DNA of 64,000 nt from Chryseobacterium caseinilyticum (GCF_014837145.1 NZ_JACYFS010000001.1:620001-684000), one strand, 5' to 3'. Shown: positions 15,954 to 25,848, counted from the first letter of the stretch. Numbers and translations: made by a program. Notes: generated by a model from the sequence alone, not told the origin.

Positions 15954-18467
15954 TTACATTGGTCCCTGCTGGTCATCACCCTGAGCATTGGAGTTGATGT
16001 CTTTTTTACGTTTAGGCTGATCAACTTTTTCGTTACCTTGTTTGAATCTATATGTAAGAGAAAGCGCAAACTGCCTTGGCTGCCACTGCATGTAAGAATC
16101 TCTTGTGAAATCCGATCCGTATGTTGTAGACTGCATAGCTCTTGTATTGAAAATATCCTGGATATTGAATGAAATGGTTCCGTCACCTTTCCATATTGTT
16201 TTTGAGGCTCCGAAATTCAGAGCATACATATCTTTTCTGTCAACACTCTGCGTTTTCTGTCCGCCTCTGTAGAATCCCTGAAACTGGAAACTTAACGTTT
16301 TATCTATTTTTACAGTAGATGTAAGCCTTGCTCGTACTGCAAAACCATTACCTTCAAAAGACTGTGCTTTAGTCATAATTGAAGGATCAAAATAATTACC
16401 TTTTGTATTATAACCAAATAAATCAACATTTCCCAAGAATTTCAACCATTTTGTGGCATCCCAGTTAAAGTTTAAATCTAAACCAAATCTGTCATCGCTA
16501 CCAATATTTACAGGTTTTGTATGAAAAACCGTTGTTGGAACTCCATTGATCGGCTCTTGCTTGCTGTAGGTAATCATCTTTACATCATCAGTCTGATGTC
16601 TGAAATATAATGTAGGATTGATGGTAAATTTACTTTTCGAGATACTGTAACCCAATTCGTAAGAATCTACATACGAAGGATTTAAATCGATATTTCCGTC
16701 AAAGATATTTTGATTATCACTGTAGCTCGGATTTGGAATCAAAAAGAATGATCTTGGTCTGTCAATTCTTCGTGAATAATTAAGTAAAAACTGGTTATCT
16801 TTCGAAATCTCGTAGCTTAAAAATACACTTGGGAAAAGATTGTTGTAATTTTTTACAGTCGTCTTACCGTTGTTTGCTAAATTCAGATAATCGATATCAA
16901 TTCTCGAATTTTCATTTCTTACACCCAACTGATATCCTAATTTGCCAATCTTACTTTTAAATTGCAAATAACCAGCATTAAACATCTCCTCATATTTTGC
17001 TGTGTAAGTATAATCATCAAGATATAGCATAAAAGGTAGAGAAGAAGTTCTTTGGGTCACCAAATTCTGATAATTGTTTGCATTGATATCAATTCTGTAC
17101 CCCGCTTCCAATTTAGAATTTTCACCTATTGGTAGTTCATAATCAGCTTTACCAATTAGAGTCTTATTTCTTGTTTTCTGTCCAATAATGTTCTGCAAAT
17201 CGAAGTTACTATTTTGCGTCTGAAAAATATCGCTGTCGTTGTTCGATCTGTTACTTTGTAAACTTAAAGACAAAGCCAAATTCTGACCCTTGTCATCAAA
17301 TTTATGATCTAAACCAAAATCCCCTTGAAAAGCTAAATTATTATTTGTTCCGTTGCTCGTTCTGTTACGCGTTGTAATTGCATTATCAAACCCATAATTT
17401 ACATAATCAATATTACCAATGTTGGTACCATCAAAAGTTCTTACCGTACCTGATGCATTGATTGAAGTTTTTTCGGTAAGATCAACTGCCAAACCTCCGG
17501 TTGCGTTATAATTATCGTTTTTACTTTTTGAAATTGATTCATTATGGGTTTCTCTGAAATCTCCGGTTGTAAGATATGCGTTGTTTCTTTGAGTATTCTT
17601 AGACTCTCTGTAACCACCGCCACCATTCAGAAACCATGTGAAATTTCCTTTTCTCCAGCTTAGATTGGTGTTCAGGTTTGTCTGAGGAAGATATCCCAAA
17701 GTTCCGATAACGCTTCCGTTGAAACCGGTTTTTTTGGATTTCTTTAAAATAATATTTAAAATACCGGCCGTTCCGCTGGCTTCAAATTTTGAAGAAGGAT
17801 TGGTAATCACTTCAATTCTTTCAATCTGATCTGCAGGAATACTCTGTAAAGCATTTGCACCATCATCAATTCCGAGAAGGGCAGAAGGTTTTCCGTTAAT
17901 TAAAAAACGGACGTTGGAGCTTCCTCTCATCGAAACTGTACCGTCTGTATCTACGGAAACCGATGGTACATTGGATAAAACATCCTGTAAACTTCCCCCT
18001 TTGCTCACTATATCCTGAGAAGGATCGTAAGTTCTTTTGTCAAGTTCAACTTTATAAGGTTTTGTAGTTGCTGTTATCACAACTCCCTGAATGTCCTGTG
18101 TTTTTGCGTTGGTAGATGTTGCTTCAGGCTCGATAGAAAGAGCGCCCACATTTCCTGCTGTAGCAATCTGTTTGTTGAAGGTACCTTTCTTATAATCTAT
18201 TGCCTCGATGGTAATGTCATAATTACCGGGCGTAATATCCATTACGTATTGTCCTTTTTCGTCGGTTAGTGCTCCTTCGCTCAGCGCCTTATTTGTTTTG
18301 TGAACAAATGTGACCGAAGCATAAGGCACAGGTTGATTATCTTTGCTTACAACAGATCCTGTCACGTTTACTTTATCCTGTGCAAAGGCAAGCGCCGCTG
18401 CAGACAGCACGAAGGTCAGTCCCAGAGTCTTTTTTGTAAACAGACTGATGATTTCAGTTTGATTCAT
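15954..18467 (-). CDS. Outer-membrane beta-barrel protein with carboxypeptidase-like and TonB plug domains
   Basis: An 837-residue protein. A signal peptide ends near ALAFAQ (residue 30). Residues about 33-115 are a CarboxypepD-regulatory-like Ig fold (VTGSVVSKDNQPVPYASV). A plug domain follows (SQDIVSKGGSLQDVLSNVPSVSV, IERIEVITNPSSKFEASGTAGILNI). The rest is a long barrel of the OMP_b-brl_3 type. There is no SusD partner, so it is not a classical SusCD pair; the ligand is unknown. The last 30 residues are Lys/Gln-rich and polar. Confidence 0.88.
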   Translation of the reverse strand: MNQTEIISLFTKKTLGLTFVLSAAALAFAQDKVNVTGSVVSKDNQPVPYASVTFVHKTNKALSEGALTDEKGQYVMDITPGNYDITIEAIDYKKGTFNKQIATAGNVGALSIEPEATSTNAKTQDIQGVVITATTKPYKVELDKRTYDPSQDIVSKGGSLQDVLSNVPSVSVDTDGTVSMRGSSNVRFLINGKPSALLGIDDGANALQSIPADQIERIEVITNPSSKFEASGTAGILNIILKKSKKTGFNGSVIGTLGYLPQTNLNTNLSWRKGNFTWFLNGGGGYRESKNTQRNNAYLTTGDFRETHNESISKSKNDNYNATGGLAVDLTEKTSINASGTVRTFDGTNIGNIDYVNYGFDNAITTRNRTSNGTNNNLAFQGDFGLDHKFDDKGQNLALSLSLQSNRSNNDSDIFQTQNSNFDLQNIIGQKTRNKTLIGKADYELPIGENSKLEAGYRIDINANNYQNLVTQRTSSLPFMLYLDDYTYTAKYEEMFNAGYLQFKSKIGKLGYQLGVRNENSRIDIDYLNLANNGKTTVKNYNNLFPSVFLSYEISKDNQFLLNYSRRIDRPRSFFLIPNPSYSDNQNIFDGNIDLNPSYVDSYELGYSISKSKFTINPTLYFRHQTDDVKMITYSKQEPINGVPTTVFHTKPVNIGSDDRFGLDLNFNWDATKWLKFLGNVDLFGYNTKGNYFDPSIMTKAQSFEGNGFAVRARLTSTVKIDKTLSFQFQGFYRGGQKTQSVDRKDMYALNFGASKTIWKGDGTISFNIQDIFNTRAMQSTTYGSDFTRDSYMQWQPRQFALSLTYRFKQGNEKVDQPKRKKDINSNAQGDDQQGPM

Positions 18468-18638
18468 AAAATTTTAATTGTATACAGAATGCAAAAATTT
18501 CAGTCAAAATAAAAATTATTGTCAGAAAAAAAAATTAATGCAGACCTGCTTAGTTAGTTTATTATTGTAGTCTATTAGACGGATTTTAACCCAAATTGTT
18601 AAAATTAAAAATTGTTAAAAAAAGGTTAAAAATTTTTC

Positions 18639-19664
18639 TTATTTGATATTTCTCGAGTTTAGCCAATCCTGATATACCTTCGCATTCGCAGCATGTTCTT
18701 CGGCATTGTCGGTGAATTTGTGAAGTCCGGGTCTTGAAGGATCAGCACACATAAAAATAAAATCGTTTTTTTCGGCATTCAGCACAGCGTCCACAGAATT
18801 TTTGTCTGTAATACAAATCGGTCCCGGTGGAATTCCTTTATTAGCATAGGTATTAAACGGCGAGGGAGTAGATAGGTGTTTATACAAAACTCTTTTAATA
18901 GATTCTTTAAAATTATTCTGCTTGTTCATCGCATAAATAACCGTTGGGTCACTCTGCAGTTTCATGTCTTTCTTATAACGGTTAAGATAAAGACCTGCGA
19001 TGGTTTTCATCTCATCCGGTTTACCTCCTGATTCTTTAAATACGATTGATGCCAAAGCATAAATCTGATCTCTGCTCAATCCCGACTGAGCCTCTTTTGC
19101 TTTTCGTTCGGCATTCCAGAATTCTTTATACTGATCATCAAATTTTTTAAAAAACTCGGCAGGCGTTACCGTCCAATAAAAGTTGTAGGTATCAATAAAA
19201 AAATGTTTTTTTAAATCTTCCGCAGATGTATAGCCTTTATCAACCGCAATTTTGTAGAGTTCGTTGACGAATTGTAAAGAATCTGTTTCAGTTTTTTTTG
19301 TAACCTTACCAACCATTTGATAAATGTCACCGAAGTCGCCGATTCTGAAAGAGTTTTCACTCTGGTTTCCAGCTTTTATCATATTTACCAAATCTGAATT
19401 TCCCATTCCTTTTTTGAAATGATAACGTCCGGGTTTGAAATTTTTCGGAAGATCTTTTTCCGTTGCAACCGATTCAAATGCAGCTTTGTCATCCACATAT
19501 TTTGCAGCAGAATCTATAATTTGCTTAAATTCTGCTCCGTGAGGAATCAAAACATAGCCATCTTTCTGGATGTTGTTTCCGTAATTTTTTTTGTAAAATT
19601 TAAAACCGAAAAATCCACCGACAACAATCAGTAGAAGTACAACGATGATAACTGCTTTTCTCAT
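18639..19664 (-). CDS. mltG: Endolytic peptidoglycan transglycosylase MltG
   Basis: A 341-residue YceG-like protein. Residues 4-24 are the single membrane anchor, followed by a LysM-like region and the catalytic domain. The active-site Glu is in ASIVFKESGGKPDEM near residue 211; PTVIYAM and GIPPGPICITD match family motifs. It cuts nascent glycan strands to set their length in the periplasm. It begins 35 bases after dapF and probably shares its transcript, pairing two peptidoglycan functions. Confidence 0.93.
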   Translation of the reverse strand: MRKAVIIVVLLLIVVGGFFGFKFYKKNYGNNIQKDGYVLIPHGAEFKQIIDSAAKYVDDKAAFESVATEKDLPKNFKPGRYHFKKGMGNSDLVNMIKAGNQSENSFRIGDFGDIYQMVGKVTKKTETDSLQFVNELYKIAVDKGYTSAEDLKKHFFIDTYNFYWTVTPAEFFKKFDDQYKEFWNAERKAKEAQSGLSRDQIYALASIVFKESGGKPDEMKTIAGLYLNRYKKDMKLQSDPTVIYAMNKQNNFKESIKRVLYKHLSTPSPFNTYANKGIPPGPICITDKNSVDAVLNAEKNDFIFMCADPSRPGLHKFTDNAEEHAANAKVYQDWLNSRNIK

Positions 19665-19699
19665 AATAAATAAAATCGGTAATTGTGTTTTTGATTTTT

Positions 19700-20467
19700 T
19701 TAAAATTTAATTTCTCCGCTGAAAACCTGTTTTGCAGGACCTTCCAGCCAAATATTTTCGAATGATTCTCCGTTTTTCTCTGCGTAAACCTTCAGATCAC
19801 CACCCAATGTTTTTACTGCAATTTCCTGAGCTGAATTTTTGTCAAGATAAGTCAGGGCTGCTGCTGTAACTCCTGTTCCGCAACTGTAGGTTTCATCTTC
19901 AACACCTCTTTCATAAGTACGGACAAAAATCTGTTCATCTGAAATTTCTTCCACAAAATTGACATTGATTCCTTCCTTATTATAATTTTCAGAATATCTG
20001 ATGGCTTTTCCGTCTTCAAAAACATTCACGTCCGCAATGTCATTTACGTATTTGATGTAGTGGGGTGAACCGGTATTTAAAACCGAATCATTACCGTCTT
20101 TTGAAATCGTTTTTACATCGCTCATTTTCAGTTTAACAATATCTTCGGTAATTTCAGCTTCGTGAATACCGTCGATAGCAGTAAAAACAGTTTTAGAATC
20201 ATTAAATATTCCTAAAAAATGGGCAAATGCAACTGAGCAACGTGCTCCATTTCCACAAAAACTTTTTGATCCGTCAGAGTTGTAATAATCAACTTCAAAA
20301 TCTATATTTTCTGCAGCATTAATTTTTATTAAACCATCCGCACCAATCCCAAAACGGCGGTCACAGAGTTTTGTAATCGCAGCTGTAGACAGATTATTCC
20401 ATTCTCCCGAACGGTTGTCGAGCATAATAAAGTCGTTTCCTGTACCCTGATATTTGTAAAATTTCAT
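19700..20467 (-). CDS. dapF: Diaminopimelate epimerase
   Basis: A 255-residue enzyme converting LL- to meso-diaminopimelate for lysine and peptidoglycan. Both catalytic cysteines are visible: FCGNGARCSVAFA near residue 71 and YSCGTGVTAAA near 195. FYKYQGTGNDF is the standard start. Length is slightly below the usual 270-280. It precedes mltG in one transcript. Confidence 0.95.
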   Translation of the reverse strand: MKFYKYQGTGNDFIMLDNRSGEWNNLSTAAITKLCDRRFGIGADGLIKINAAENIDFEVDYYNSDGSKSFCGNGARCSVAFAHFLGIFNDSKTVFTAIDGIHEAEITEDIVKLKMSDVKTISKDGNDSVLNTGSPHYIKYVNDIADVNVFEDGKAIRYSENYNKEGINVNFVEEISDEQIFVRTYERGVEDETYSCGTGVTAAALTYLDKNSAQEIAVKTLGGDLKVYAEKNGESFENIWLEGPAKQVFSGEIKF

Positions 20468-20495
20468 CGTGATTATTTTAGTCTCAAATAGCCTG

Positions 20496-20503
20496 CAAAA
20501 TTA
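20496..20503 (-). promoter_or_regulatory. Candidate -7 promoter box for dapF-mltG
   Basis: The minus strand reads TAATTTTG, matching TAnnTTTG, 28 bases before the dapF ATG and downstream of the preceding terminator. No TTG is seen at the best -33 spacing. Confidence 0.4.
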
Positions 20504-20508
20504 CGCAT

Positions 20509-20545
20509 AATAAAACAAAAAGCGAACGGCCAAAGACCGTTCGCT
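20509..20545 (-). terminator. Terminator of the GGFRN-repeat lipoprotein gene
   Basis: A 9-bp perfect stem (AGCGAACGG / CCGTTCGCT, positions 20521-20529 and 20537-20545) followed on the minus strand by a T-rich run lies after the lipoprotein stop and before the dapF promoter. Confidence 0.85.
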
Positions 20546-20560
20546 GTTTATTTAGAATTA

Positions 20561-21172
20561 TTATCGTCTGAATCCGTTTCCGTTTGTACTTCCGTTGTTC
20601 GGAGTCGAATTCTGTCGGTTACTGTCCGTTCCGTTTCTGAATCCTCCTGAATTCTGATTCGTATTGGTATTCGGAGCAGGAGTTGTCGTGTTGTTTCTGA
20701 AACCGCCATTGTTTCTTGGCTGTGTCTGTTGATTCTGCTGCGGTTGTCTGTTGTTTCTGAATCCACCATTATTTCTTGGCTGCGACTGCTGATTCTGCCG
20801 ATTATTTCTGAAGCCTCCGGTATTCTGTCGTGGATTATTATTTGTATTGGAATTAGGATTGGTGAAACCGTAATTTCCTGATCTCGTCCCGGTATTCGGA
20901 GCTGCATTTCTTTCTACATAAACCTTCTGTCTGTTATTTCCGTAGAAATAGTAGGGTCTTCCCTGATCATAATAATAATGAATATCATTTCTGTAATAAT
21001 ATCCGTCATTACCCCAATATCCACCGTCTCCGTAGTAATTTCCCGGTGCATAATAAGCTCCTTTATTCATATAAGGATCACCATATCCGGCACCCTGGTC
21101 GCTGTACACTGTACATGAACTCAAACTTATAAAAGCGAAGACGCTTAGCGAAATTTTTATTAAATTTTTCAT
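20561..21172 (-). CDS. Asn/Gln/Gly-rich lipoprotein with GGFRN repeats
   Basis: A 203-residue protein with a lipoprotein signal (SLSSCTVYS, Cys at about residue 20). Residues 27-75 are rich in Tyr and Gly, and the rest carries four GGFRN repeats set in Asn/Gln-rich linkers, ending GNGFRR. The repeats suggest a flexible, low-complexity surface protein; I recognise no named family and no function. It begins 12 bases after pnuC in one transcript. A long antisense-frame reading over the same DNA is caused by the repeats and is not a gene. Confidence 0.75.
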   Translation of the reverse strand: MKNLIKISLSVFAFISLSSCTVYSDQGAGYGDPYMNKGAYYAPGNYYGDGGYWGNDGYYYRNDIHYYYDQGRPYYFYGNNRQKVYVERNAAPNTGTRSGNYGFTNPNSNTNNNPRQNTGGFRNNRQNQQSQPRNNGGFRNNRQPQQNQQTQPRNNGGFRNNTTTPAPNTNTNQNSGGFRNGTDSNRQNSTPNNGSTNGNGFRR

Positions 21173-21184
21173 CGTATCTAAATT

Positions 21185-21844
21185 TTACTGTTTTAAACTT
21201 TTATTCCAGGCAATCAGTCCGTTGATTGCCATGAAGGTAAATACCAAATATTGCACCGAAGTAATTCCCAGCTCCTTGTAGAGCATCATCGGAATGCAGA
21301 TGATATCTCCGAGAATCCAGAAATACCAGCTTTCGACGCGTCTTTTTGCCATCAGCCACATTCCGATAAGGAATACTGAAGTTGTGATAACGTCAAGCCA
21401 GTTGCCCCAGTCAAGATGGTAAAGACCAAAACGTATTCCGTCAGAAGAGAAATTATTATCTATTAAAGGTTTGTAATAATAAACAGCTGTAACCAGCAAC
21501 ATACTCACAACAAACAGAATAACGCTATACAACCAATCTCTTTTTGTAGCCTTCTGAACATCTACGTGGATATGGTCATCCGAATTTTTAGACCATAAAA
21601 TCCACCCGTAAACACTCATTACCGTATAATAAACATTGATCATGCAGTCGCCCAAGAGACCAAAATTAAAAAGAATGTAGACGTAAATGACTGTGGAGAT
21701 AATTCCCGTAGGGTAGAGCCATATATTTTTTTTAACCGATAGGTAGACACTCACAATTCCTAAAATACAGGCAATAGATTCCAATACAATCTGTCCGTAA
21801 GTGTAGGTCTCATAAGGTTTTAGAAAGAGATCGTAGAAATTCAT
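21185..21844 (-). CDS. pnuC: Nicotinamide mononucleotide/riboside transporter PnuC
   Basis: A 219-residue membrane protein with about seven helices, as in PnuC. Typical segments are ESIACILGIVSVYLSVKKNIWLYP near residue 25 and VYYTVMSVYGWILW near 72. It imports nicotinamide riboside for NAD synthesis. I start it at the ATG at 21844 because a TATTTTTG box (21850-21857) lies just upstream. No NadR-like gene is adjacent. The repeat lipoprotein follows in the same operon. Confidence 0.88.
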   Translation of the reverse strand: MNFYDLFLKPYETYTYGQIVLESIACILGIVSVYLSVKKNIWLYPTGIISTVIYVYILFNFGLLGDCMINVYYTVMSVYGWILWSKNSDDHIHVDVQKATKRDWLYSVILFVVSMLLVTAVYYYKPLIDNNFSSDGIRFGLYHLDWGNWLDVITTSVFLIGMWLMAKRRVESWYFWILGDIICIPMMLYKELGITSVQYLVFTFMAINGLIAWNKSLKQ

Positions 21845-22010
21845 CGCTTCAAAAATACGCAAAAAAATTATCCGTTGAAATAATTTTAAAACGTGTGAAA
21901 ATCAATTTTTTATGGTTGATAATTAAAGTTTTTGTTCTAAAAATTAGCAACAAACGTTAATTTCTCTAAATTTTTTATACTTTCGTAAATCTTTAATTAA
22001 ATTAAATTAT

Positions 22011-23654
22011 ATGTCTAAAATTTGGGCTAAAAAGCCAATGAGTGCTTATGAAGCTGATATTCAGAAGAGCGAGCTCAAGCGTGTCTTGGGGAAATGGAGC
22101 CTTACTGCAATCGGAATCGGAGCTATTATCGGAGGAGGTATTTTCGTACTTACAGGTACCGGTGCTTACTACAATGCCGGACCAGCCTTAGCACTATCGT
22201 TCGTTATTGCAGGTATTGCCTGCGTTTTTGCTGCTTTATGTTACGCGGAATTCGCATCTATTCTTCCTGTTGAAGGTTCTGCTTACGCTTATGCTTACGG
22301 AACTGTAGGAGAAATTTTTGCATGGATCATCGGCTGGGGACTGATCCTCGAATATGCCATGGGATCTATGACAGTAGCAGTATCATGGTCAGGATATTTC
22401 GGAAAATTACTGAAAATGTTTGGCCTTCATTTGCCATACTGGATGACTACCGATCCCGGAACTGCTCACAAAGCATTTGGTGAAGCTACAAAACAGATTG
22501 CGGAAGGAAAACTGCCTGCAGACAAGTTATTAGGGTTTAAGGAAACGATAGCTAATTTCAACGCTGCACCAGAGATTGCAAATTTTAAACTTTTCTTAAA
22601 TCTTCCGGCTTTAGCAATCGTTCTGTTTGTAATCTGGATTCTATTGAGAGGAACAAAAGGAGCTGCAAAAGCAAACAACTTTATTGTAATTCTAAAGGTT
22701 TCTGCAATCATCTTTGTAATAATAGCCGGATTGTTTTTCATTAATGTTGAAAACTGGACACCATTTATTCCTGATGCTACGACCATCACTGAAAACGGAG
22801 TTACCCATAATGCCTACGGCGTTGCCGGAATTGTGGCGGGAGCATCTGCAATTTTCTTTGCATACGTTGGATTTGATGCAGTTTCTACGCAGGCCGGGGA
22901 AGCGATTAATCCTAAAAAAGATGTACCGTTTGCGATTATCACTTCACTGATTATCTGTACTGTTTTATATATTTTGGTATCACTTGTTCTTACGGGAATG
23001 ATGCATTACTCAGATTTCAATCCTTTAGGTAAATATCCTGATGCGATTAAAGCACCTGTGGCTTATGCATTCGATATTGCTGGGCAGGCATGGGCTGGTT
23101 ACATCATCACCATCGCTGCTACGGTAGGTTTGATTTCTGTATTGATGGTAATGATCATGGGACAGTCAAGAATTTTTCTTGGAATGTCTAAGGACGGTCT
23201 TATCCCGGCTACTTTTTCTAAAGTAAATCCGACATCAGGAGTGCCTAGAAAAAATTTAATGATTTTGGGAACTGTGATTGCAATTGTTGCATCACTTACT
23301 CCAATCAACGATTTGGCGCACATGACGAGCTTCGGAACTTTATTCGCTTTCACAATGGTTTGTGTAGCGGTATGGGTTTTGAGAGTGAAAGAACCGAATA
23401 TGGTAAGAAGTTTCAAGGTTCCTGCTTTGCCAGTAATTGCATGTTTGGGAATAGCCATCAATGTTTACCTGATTTTTAACCTGAGCAAAGAAGCTCAGAT
23501 GTATTCTTTCGGATGGTTGATTATTGGTTTTATTATTTACTTCCTTTACAGTAAAAGAAATTCAAAACTGCAGAACGGCGGTTATGGTGAAACTTTCAAG
23601 GCAGAACAGAAGCCTTTGGAAGATGTTGATATCAACATAGACAATAAAGAATAA
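22011..23654 (+). CDS. APC family amino acid permease
   Basis: A 547-residue transporter with about 12 helices. The first helix carries the unwound substrate site GIGAIIGGGIFVLTG (residues 37-51), and FFAYVGFDAVSTQAGEAINPKKDVP marks helix 6 and following; the C-terminal tail is polar. It resembles the cationic amino acid transporter (CAT/YfnA) branch with an inserted loop of about 50 residues between helices 4 and 5. Substrate unknown. It stands alone with its own terminator. Confidence 0.9.
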   Translation: MSKIWAKKPMSAYEADIQKSELKRVLGKWSLTAIGIGAIIGGGIFVLTGTGAYYNAGPALALSFVIAGIACVFAALCYAEFASILPVEGSAYAYAYGTVGEIFAWIIGWGLILEYAMGSMTVAVSWSGYFGKLLKMFGLHLPYWMTTDPGTAHKAFGEATKQIAEGKLPADKLLGFKETIANFNAAPEIANFKLFLNLPALAIVLFVIWILLRGTKGAAKANNFIVILKVSAIIFVIIAGLFFINVENWTPFIPDATTITENGVTHNAYGVAGIVAGASAIFFAYVGFDAVSTQAGEAINPKKDVPFAIITSLIICTVLYILVSLVLTGMMHYSDFNPLGKYPDAIKAPVAYAFDIAGQAWAGYIITIAATVGLISVLMVMIMGQSRIFLGMSKDGLIPATFSKVNPTSGVPRKNLMILGTVIAIVASLTPINDLAHMTSFGTLFAFTMVCVAVWVLRVKEPNMVRSFKVPALPVIACLGIAINVYLIFNLSKEAQMYSFGWLIIGFIIYFLYSKRNSKLQNGGYGETFKAEQKPLEDVDINIDNKE

Positions 23655-23659
23655 ATTTT

Positions 23660-23690
23660 AAATTCCGCCTCGTGCGGAATTTTTTTTTGA
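23660..23690 (+). terminator. Terminator of the amino acid permease gene
   Basis: A 9-bp stem (AAATTCCGC / GCGGAATTT, five-base loop) followed by nine T lies six bases after the permease stop. Confidence 0.9.
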
Positions 23691-23705
23691 CTAAATTTGA
23701 GTATT

Positions 23706-24725
23706 ATGAAAAAATTAATTACCACCACGTTCCTCACGGTTTCTCTGTTCTCATTTGCTCAGAAAATCGAAAGTTTTGAAAACATATTAACCGATCAGAT
23801 TAGCATCAGAGCGCTGGAACTCCACGACGGAAAAGTCTGGTACAGCGGAACTGAGTCTAAATTTGGTTTTGTAGATCTGAAAAATCCTGCGAATAAAAAG
23901 CAGATTACCCTTTCAGAAAAAAAGCTTCAGTTCCGGACTTTAGCACAAGACCAGAATTCGTTTTACACGATTAATATTGAAAGTCCGGCTCAGTTTTTTA
24001 AAGTAGATAAAAAATCGCTGAAGTATCAGGTTGTTTATAAAGACACAGCTAAAACTGCATTTTACGATGCTTTGTATTTTCATAAAAATAAATTTTTTGC
24101 ATTCTCAGATCCTTCGGAAGATTTAAATTTAAAGCTGATGGATTTCAAAATGATAAAAGGAAAATTTATGACTAAAAAATATCCGCATTTAAAAATGAAG
24201 ACTGGCGAAGCGGCTTTTGCATCGAGCAATACCAATATTTCGGGTGGGGAAAATTTTATTTGGGTAGCCACAGGCGGAAATTCATCAAGAATTTTAAGAT
24301 TAAATCTGAAAAATGATAAACTGGAAGCCTTTGAAACACCTTTTGTTCAGGGGATTTCTTCTCAGGGGATTTACTCAATAGATTTTGCAGGAGATAAATT
24401 TGGCATCGCTGTCGGAGGAGATTACACAAAACAAAATGAAAACATCAACAACATTGCGACCTCCACAGATGCAGGGAAAACCTGGCAGATTCAGGCTTCA
24501 GGAAACAACGTAGGCTACACCACCTGTGTGAAAATTAAACCCAATTCAAAAGGAAAAGAAATTATTTCCGTTGGTGATCAGCATATTTCATATTCATCAG
24601 ACTTCGGAAAAACATGGAAGAAGATTTCAGATGAAAAAGGTTTTTTTGTCTGCAAATGGGTAGATCAAAATACAGTTGTTTTCGCAGGAAAAGATAAAAT
24701 TTCTGTGATGAAGCTTAAATTTTAA
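23706..24725 (+). CDS. Exported beta-propeller (BNR/YCF48-like) protein
   Basis: A 339-residue protein with a signal peptide (MKKLITTTFLTVSLFSFAQ). Repeated Asp-box-like turns, STDAGKTWQI and SSDFGKTWKKI, mark a propeller fold. Bacteroidota members are often loosely annotated as oxidoreductases without evidence. The start is the ATG at 23706, shortly after the permease terminator. Periplasmic or surface location is inferred from the signal. No operon partner. Confidence 0.8.
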   Translation: MKKLITTTFLTVSLFSFAQKIESFENILTDQISIRALELHDGKVWYSGTESKFGFVDLKNPANKKQITLSEKKLQFRTLAQDQNSFYTINIESPAQFFKVDKKSLKYQVVYKDTAKTAFYDALYFHKNKFFAFSDPSEDLNLKLMDFKMIKGKFMTKKYPHLKMKTGEAAFASSNTNISGGENFIWVATGGNSSRILRLNLKNDKLEAFETPFVQGISSQGIYSIDFAGDKFGIAVGGDYTKQNENINNIATSTDAGKTWQIQASGNNVGYTTCVKIKPNSKGKEIISVGDQHISYSSDFGKTWKKISDEKGFFVCKWVDQNTVVFAGKDKISVMKLKF

Positions 24726-24854
24726 ATATTTAAAAAGATATTATTGTGAACGGGAGAATTTTGTTTTTTCACAAAAATCCGATCCAAAAGAAACAATCAT
24801 TTCAGATTTTCGCAAAGTGATATCAATGCTAAACTTTTCATTCAATTAAATTCA

Positions 24855-25748
24855 ATGGGCAAACTCAAAATATTTCTTCTTTTAATAATTCCCACTGTTT
24901 TTCAGGCTCAAAAAATCAGGGTTTTTGTTTTGGCAGGCCAATCTAATATGAACGGTTTCGGTTACAATAAAGATTTACCGAAAGATTTAAAAACTTTCAA
25001 AGACGTTTATATTTTTCATGGAAATTCGGTTCCCGATGGTGAAATAAATGGAGGTCTGGGAAAATGGGAAGTCCTGAAACCCGGTCACGGAACGGGATTT
25101 AAATCTGACGGCAAATACAATACACTTTCATACCGCTTTGGTTTGGAGCTGACTTTCGCCAGACAAATAAAAGAACTTTTTCCTAATGATAAAATCGCAC
25201 TGATAAAGTATGCCAGGGAAGGGACTTCCATCGACAGTCTTGCAGCAGGAAATTTTGGGTGTTGGGACGCAGATTTCAACGGTAAGAAAGGAATCAATCA
25301 GTACGATCATTTTCTAAAAACGCTGAGTTTAGCTTTGGAAGAATCGGATATTGATAAAGATGGTAAAAAAGATGAGATCGTTCCTTCAGGAATTTTGTGG
25401 ATGCAAGGCGAAAGTGACGGAGGTTTTTCCAGAGAGATTGCAGAAAAATATTACGGCCACCTTCACAATCTTATGAATTTGATGCGCGCTTCGTTGCGAA
25501 AAGATGACATTCCTGTTGTGATTGGAAAAATTTCAGACTCTGGGAAAAATGAAAATGGCAAAGTTTGGGCTTTTGGTGAAATCATTCAGGAAGCTCAAGA
25601 AAAATTTGTAAAAACTGATAAAAAAGCAGCCATTGTTCGTTCCACAAAAAAATATCTATACAGCGATACCTGGCATTATAACAGCGCAGGATATCTGGAT
25701 TTGGGAGAAAAATTCGCCGAAGAAGTATTTAGACTGATTACAAAATAA
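24855..25748 (+). CDS. Sialate O-acetylesterase-like (SASA) hydrolase
   Basis: A 297-residue protein with a signal peptide (to about residue 19). The SGNH-type block I is VLAGQSNMNGFG near residue 26 with the catalytic Ser, and WMQGESDGG near 182 is the family's second block; DTWHYNSAGYLDLG near the end gives the catalytic His. Members remove acetyl groups from sialic acid or plant glycans. No other sialic acid genes lie nearby, so the target is unknown. Confidence 0.85.
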   Translation: MGKLKIFLLLIIPTVFQAQKIRVFVLAGQSNMNGFGYNKDLPKDLKTFKDVYIFHGNSVPDGEINGGLGKWEVLKPGHGTGFKSDGKYNTLSYRFGLELTFARQIKELFPNDKIALIKYAREGTSIDSLAAGNFGCWDADFNGKKGINQYDHFLKTLSLALEESDIDKDGKKDEIVPSGILWMQGESDGGFSREIAEKYYGHLHNLMNLMRASLRKDDIPVVIGKISDSGKNENGKVWAFGEIIQEAQEKFVKTDKKAAIVRSTKKYLYSDTWHYNSAGYLDLGEKFAEEVFRLITK

Positions 25749-25778
25749 GATTTCGGTGAAAGGCTAACAACTGTCATT

Positions 25779-25809
25779 CTTTGTATATCGGCATTAATGA
25801 GTAATTTTG
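25779..25809 (+). promoter_or_regulatory. Promoter of hemN
   Basis: CTTTG at 25779-25783 and TAATTTTG at 25802-25809 with 18 bases between them match the Flavobacteria consensus TTG-N17-23-TAnnTTTG. The ATG lies 39 bases downstream, giving a leader of roughly 33 bases. Confidence 0.65.
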
Positions 25810-25848
25810 CATATCTGTGTTGATGACAGGTGTGCAAATTTTTTTTAC

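Noticed and set aside
15824..16186. 120-codon frame at the end of the outer-membrane barrel gene
   Set aside because: It overlaps the barrel gene and the terminator hairpin in another frame and resembles no family.
18468..18638. Small RNA or riboswitch upstream of the outer-membrane barrel gene
   Set aside because: The 171-base gap is AT-rich and shows no stable hairpin or known riboswitch pattern.
20548..20907. 119-codon frame overlapping the GGFRN lipoprotein
   Set aside because: It is another frame of the repeat-rich gene on the same strand, is rich in Arg/Ile/Thr in a periodic way set by the repeats, and has no family match.
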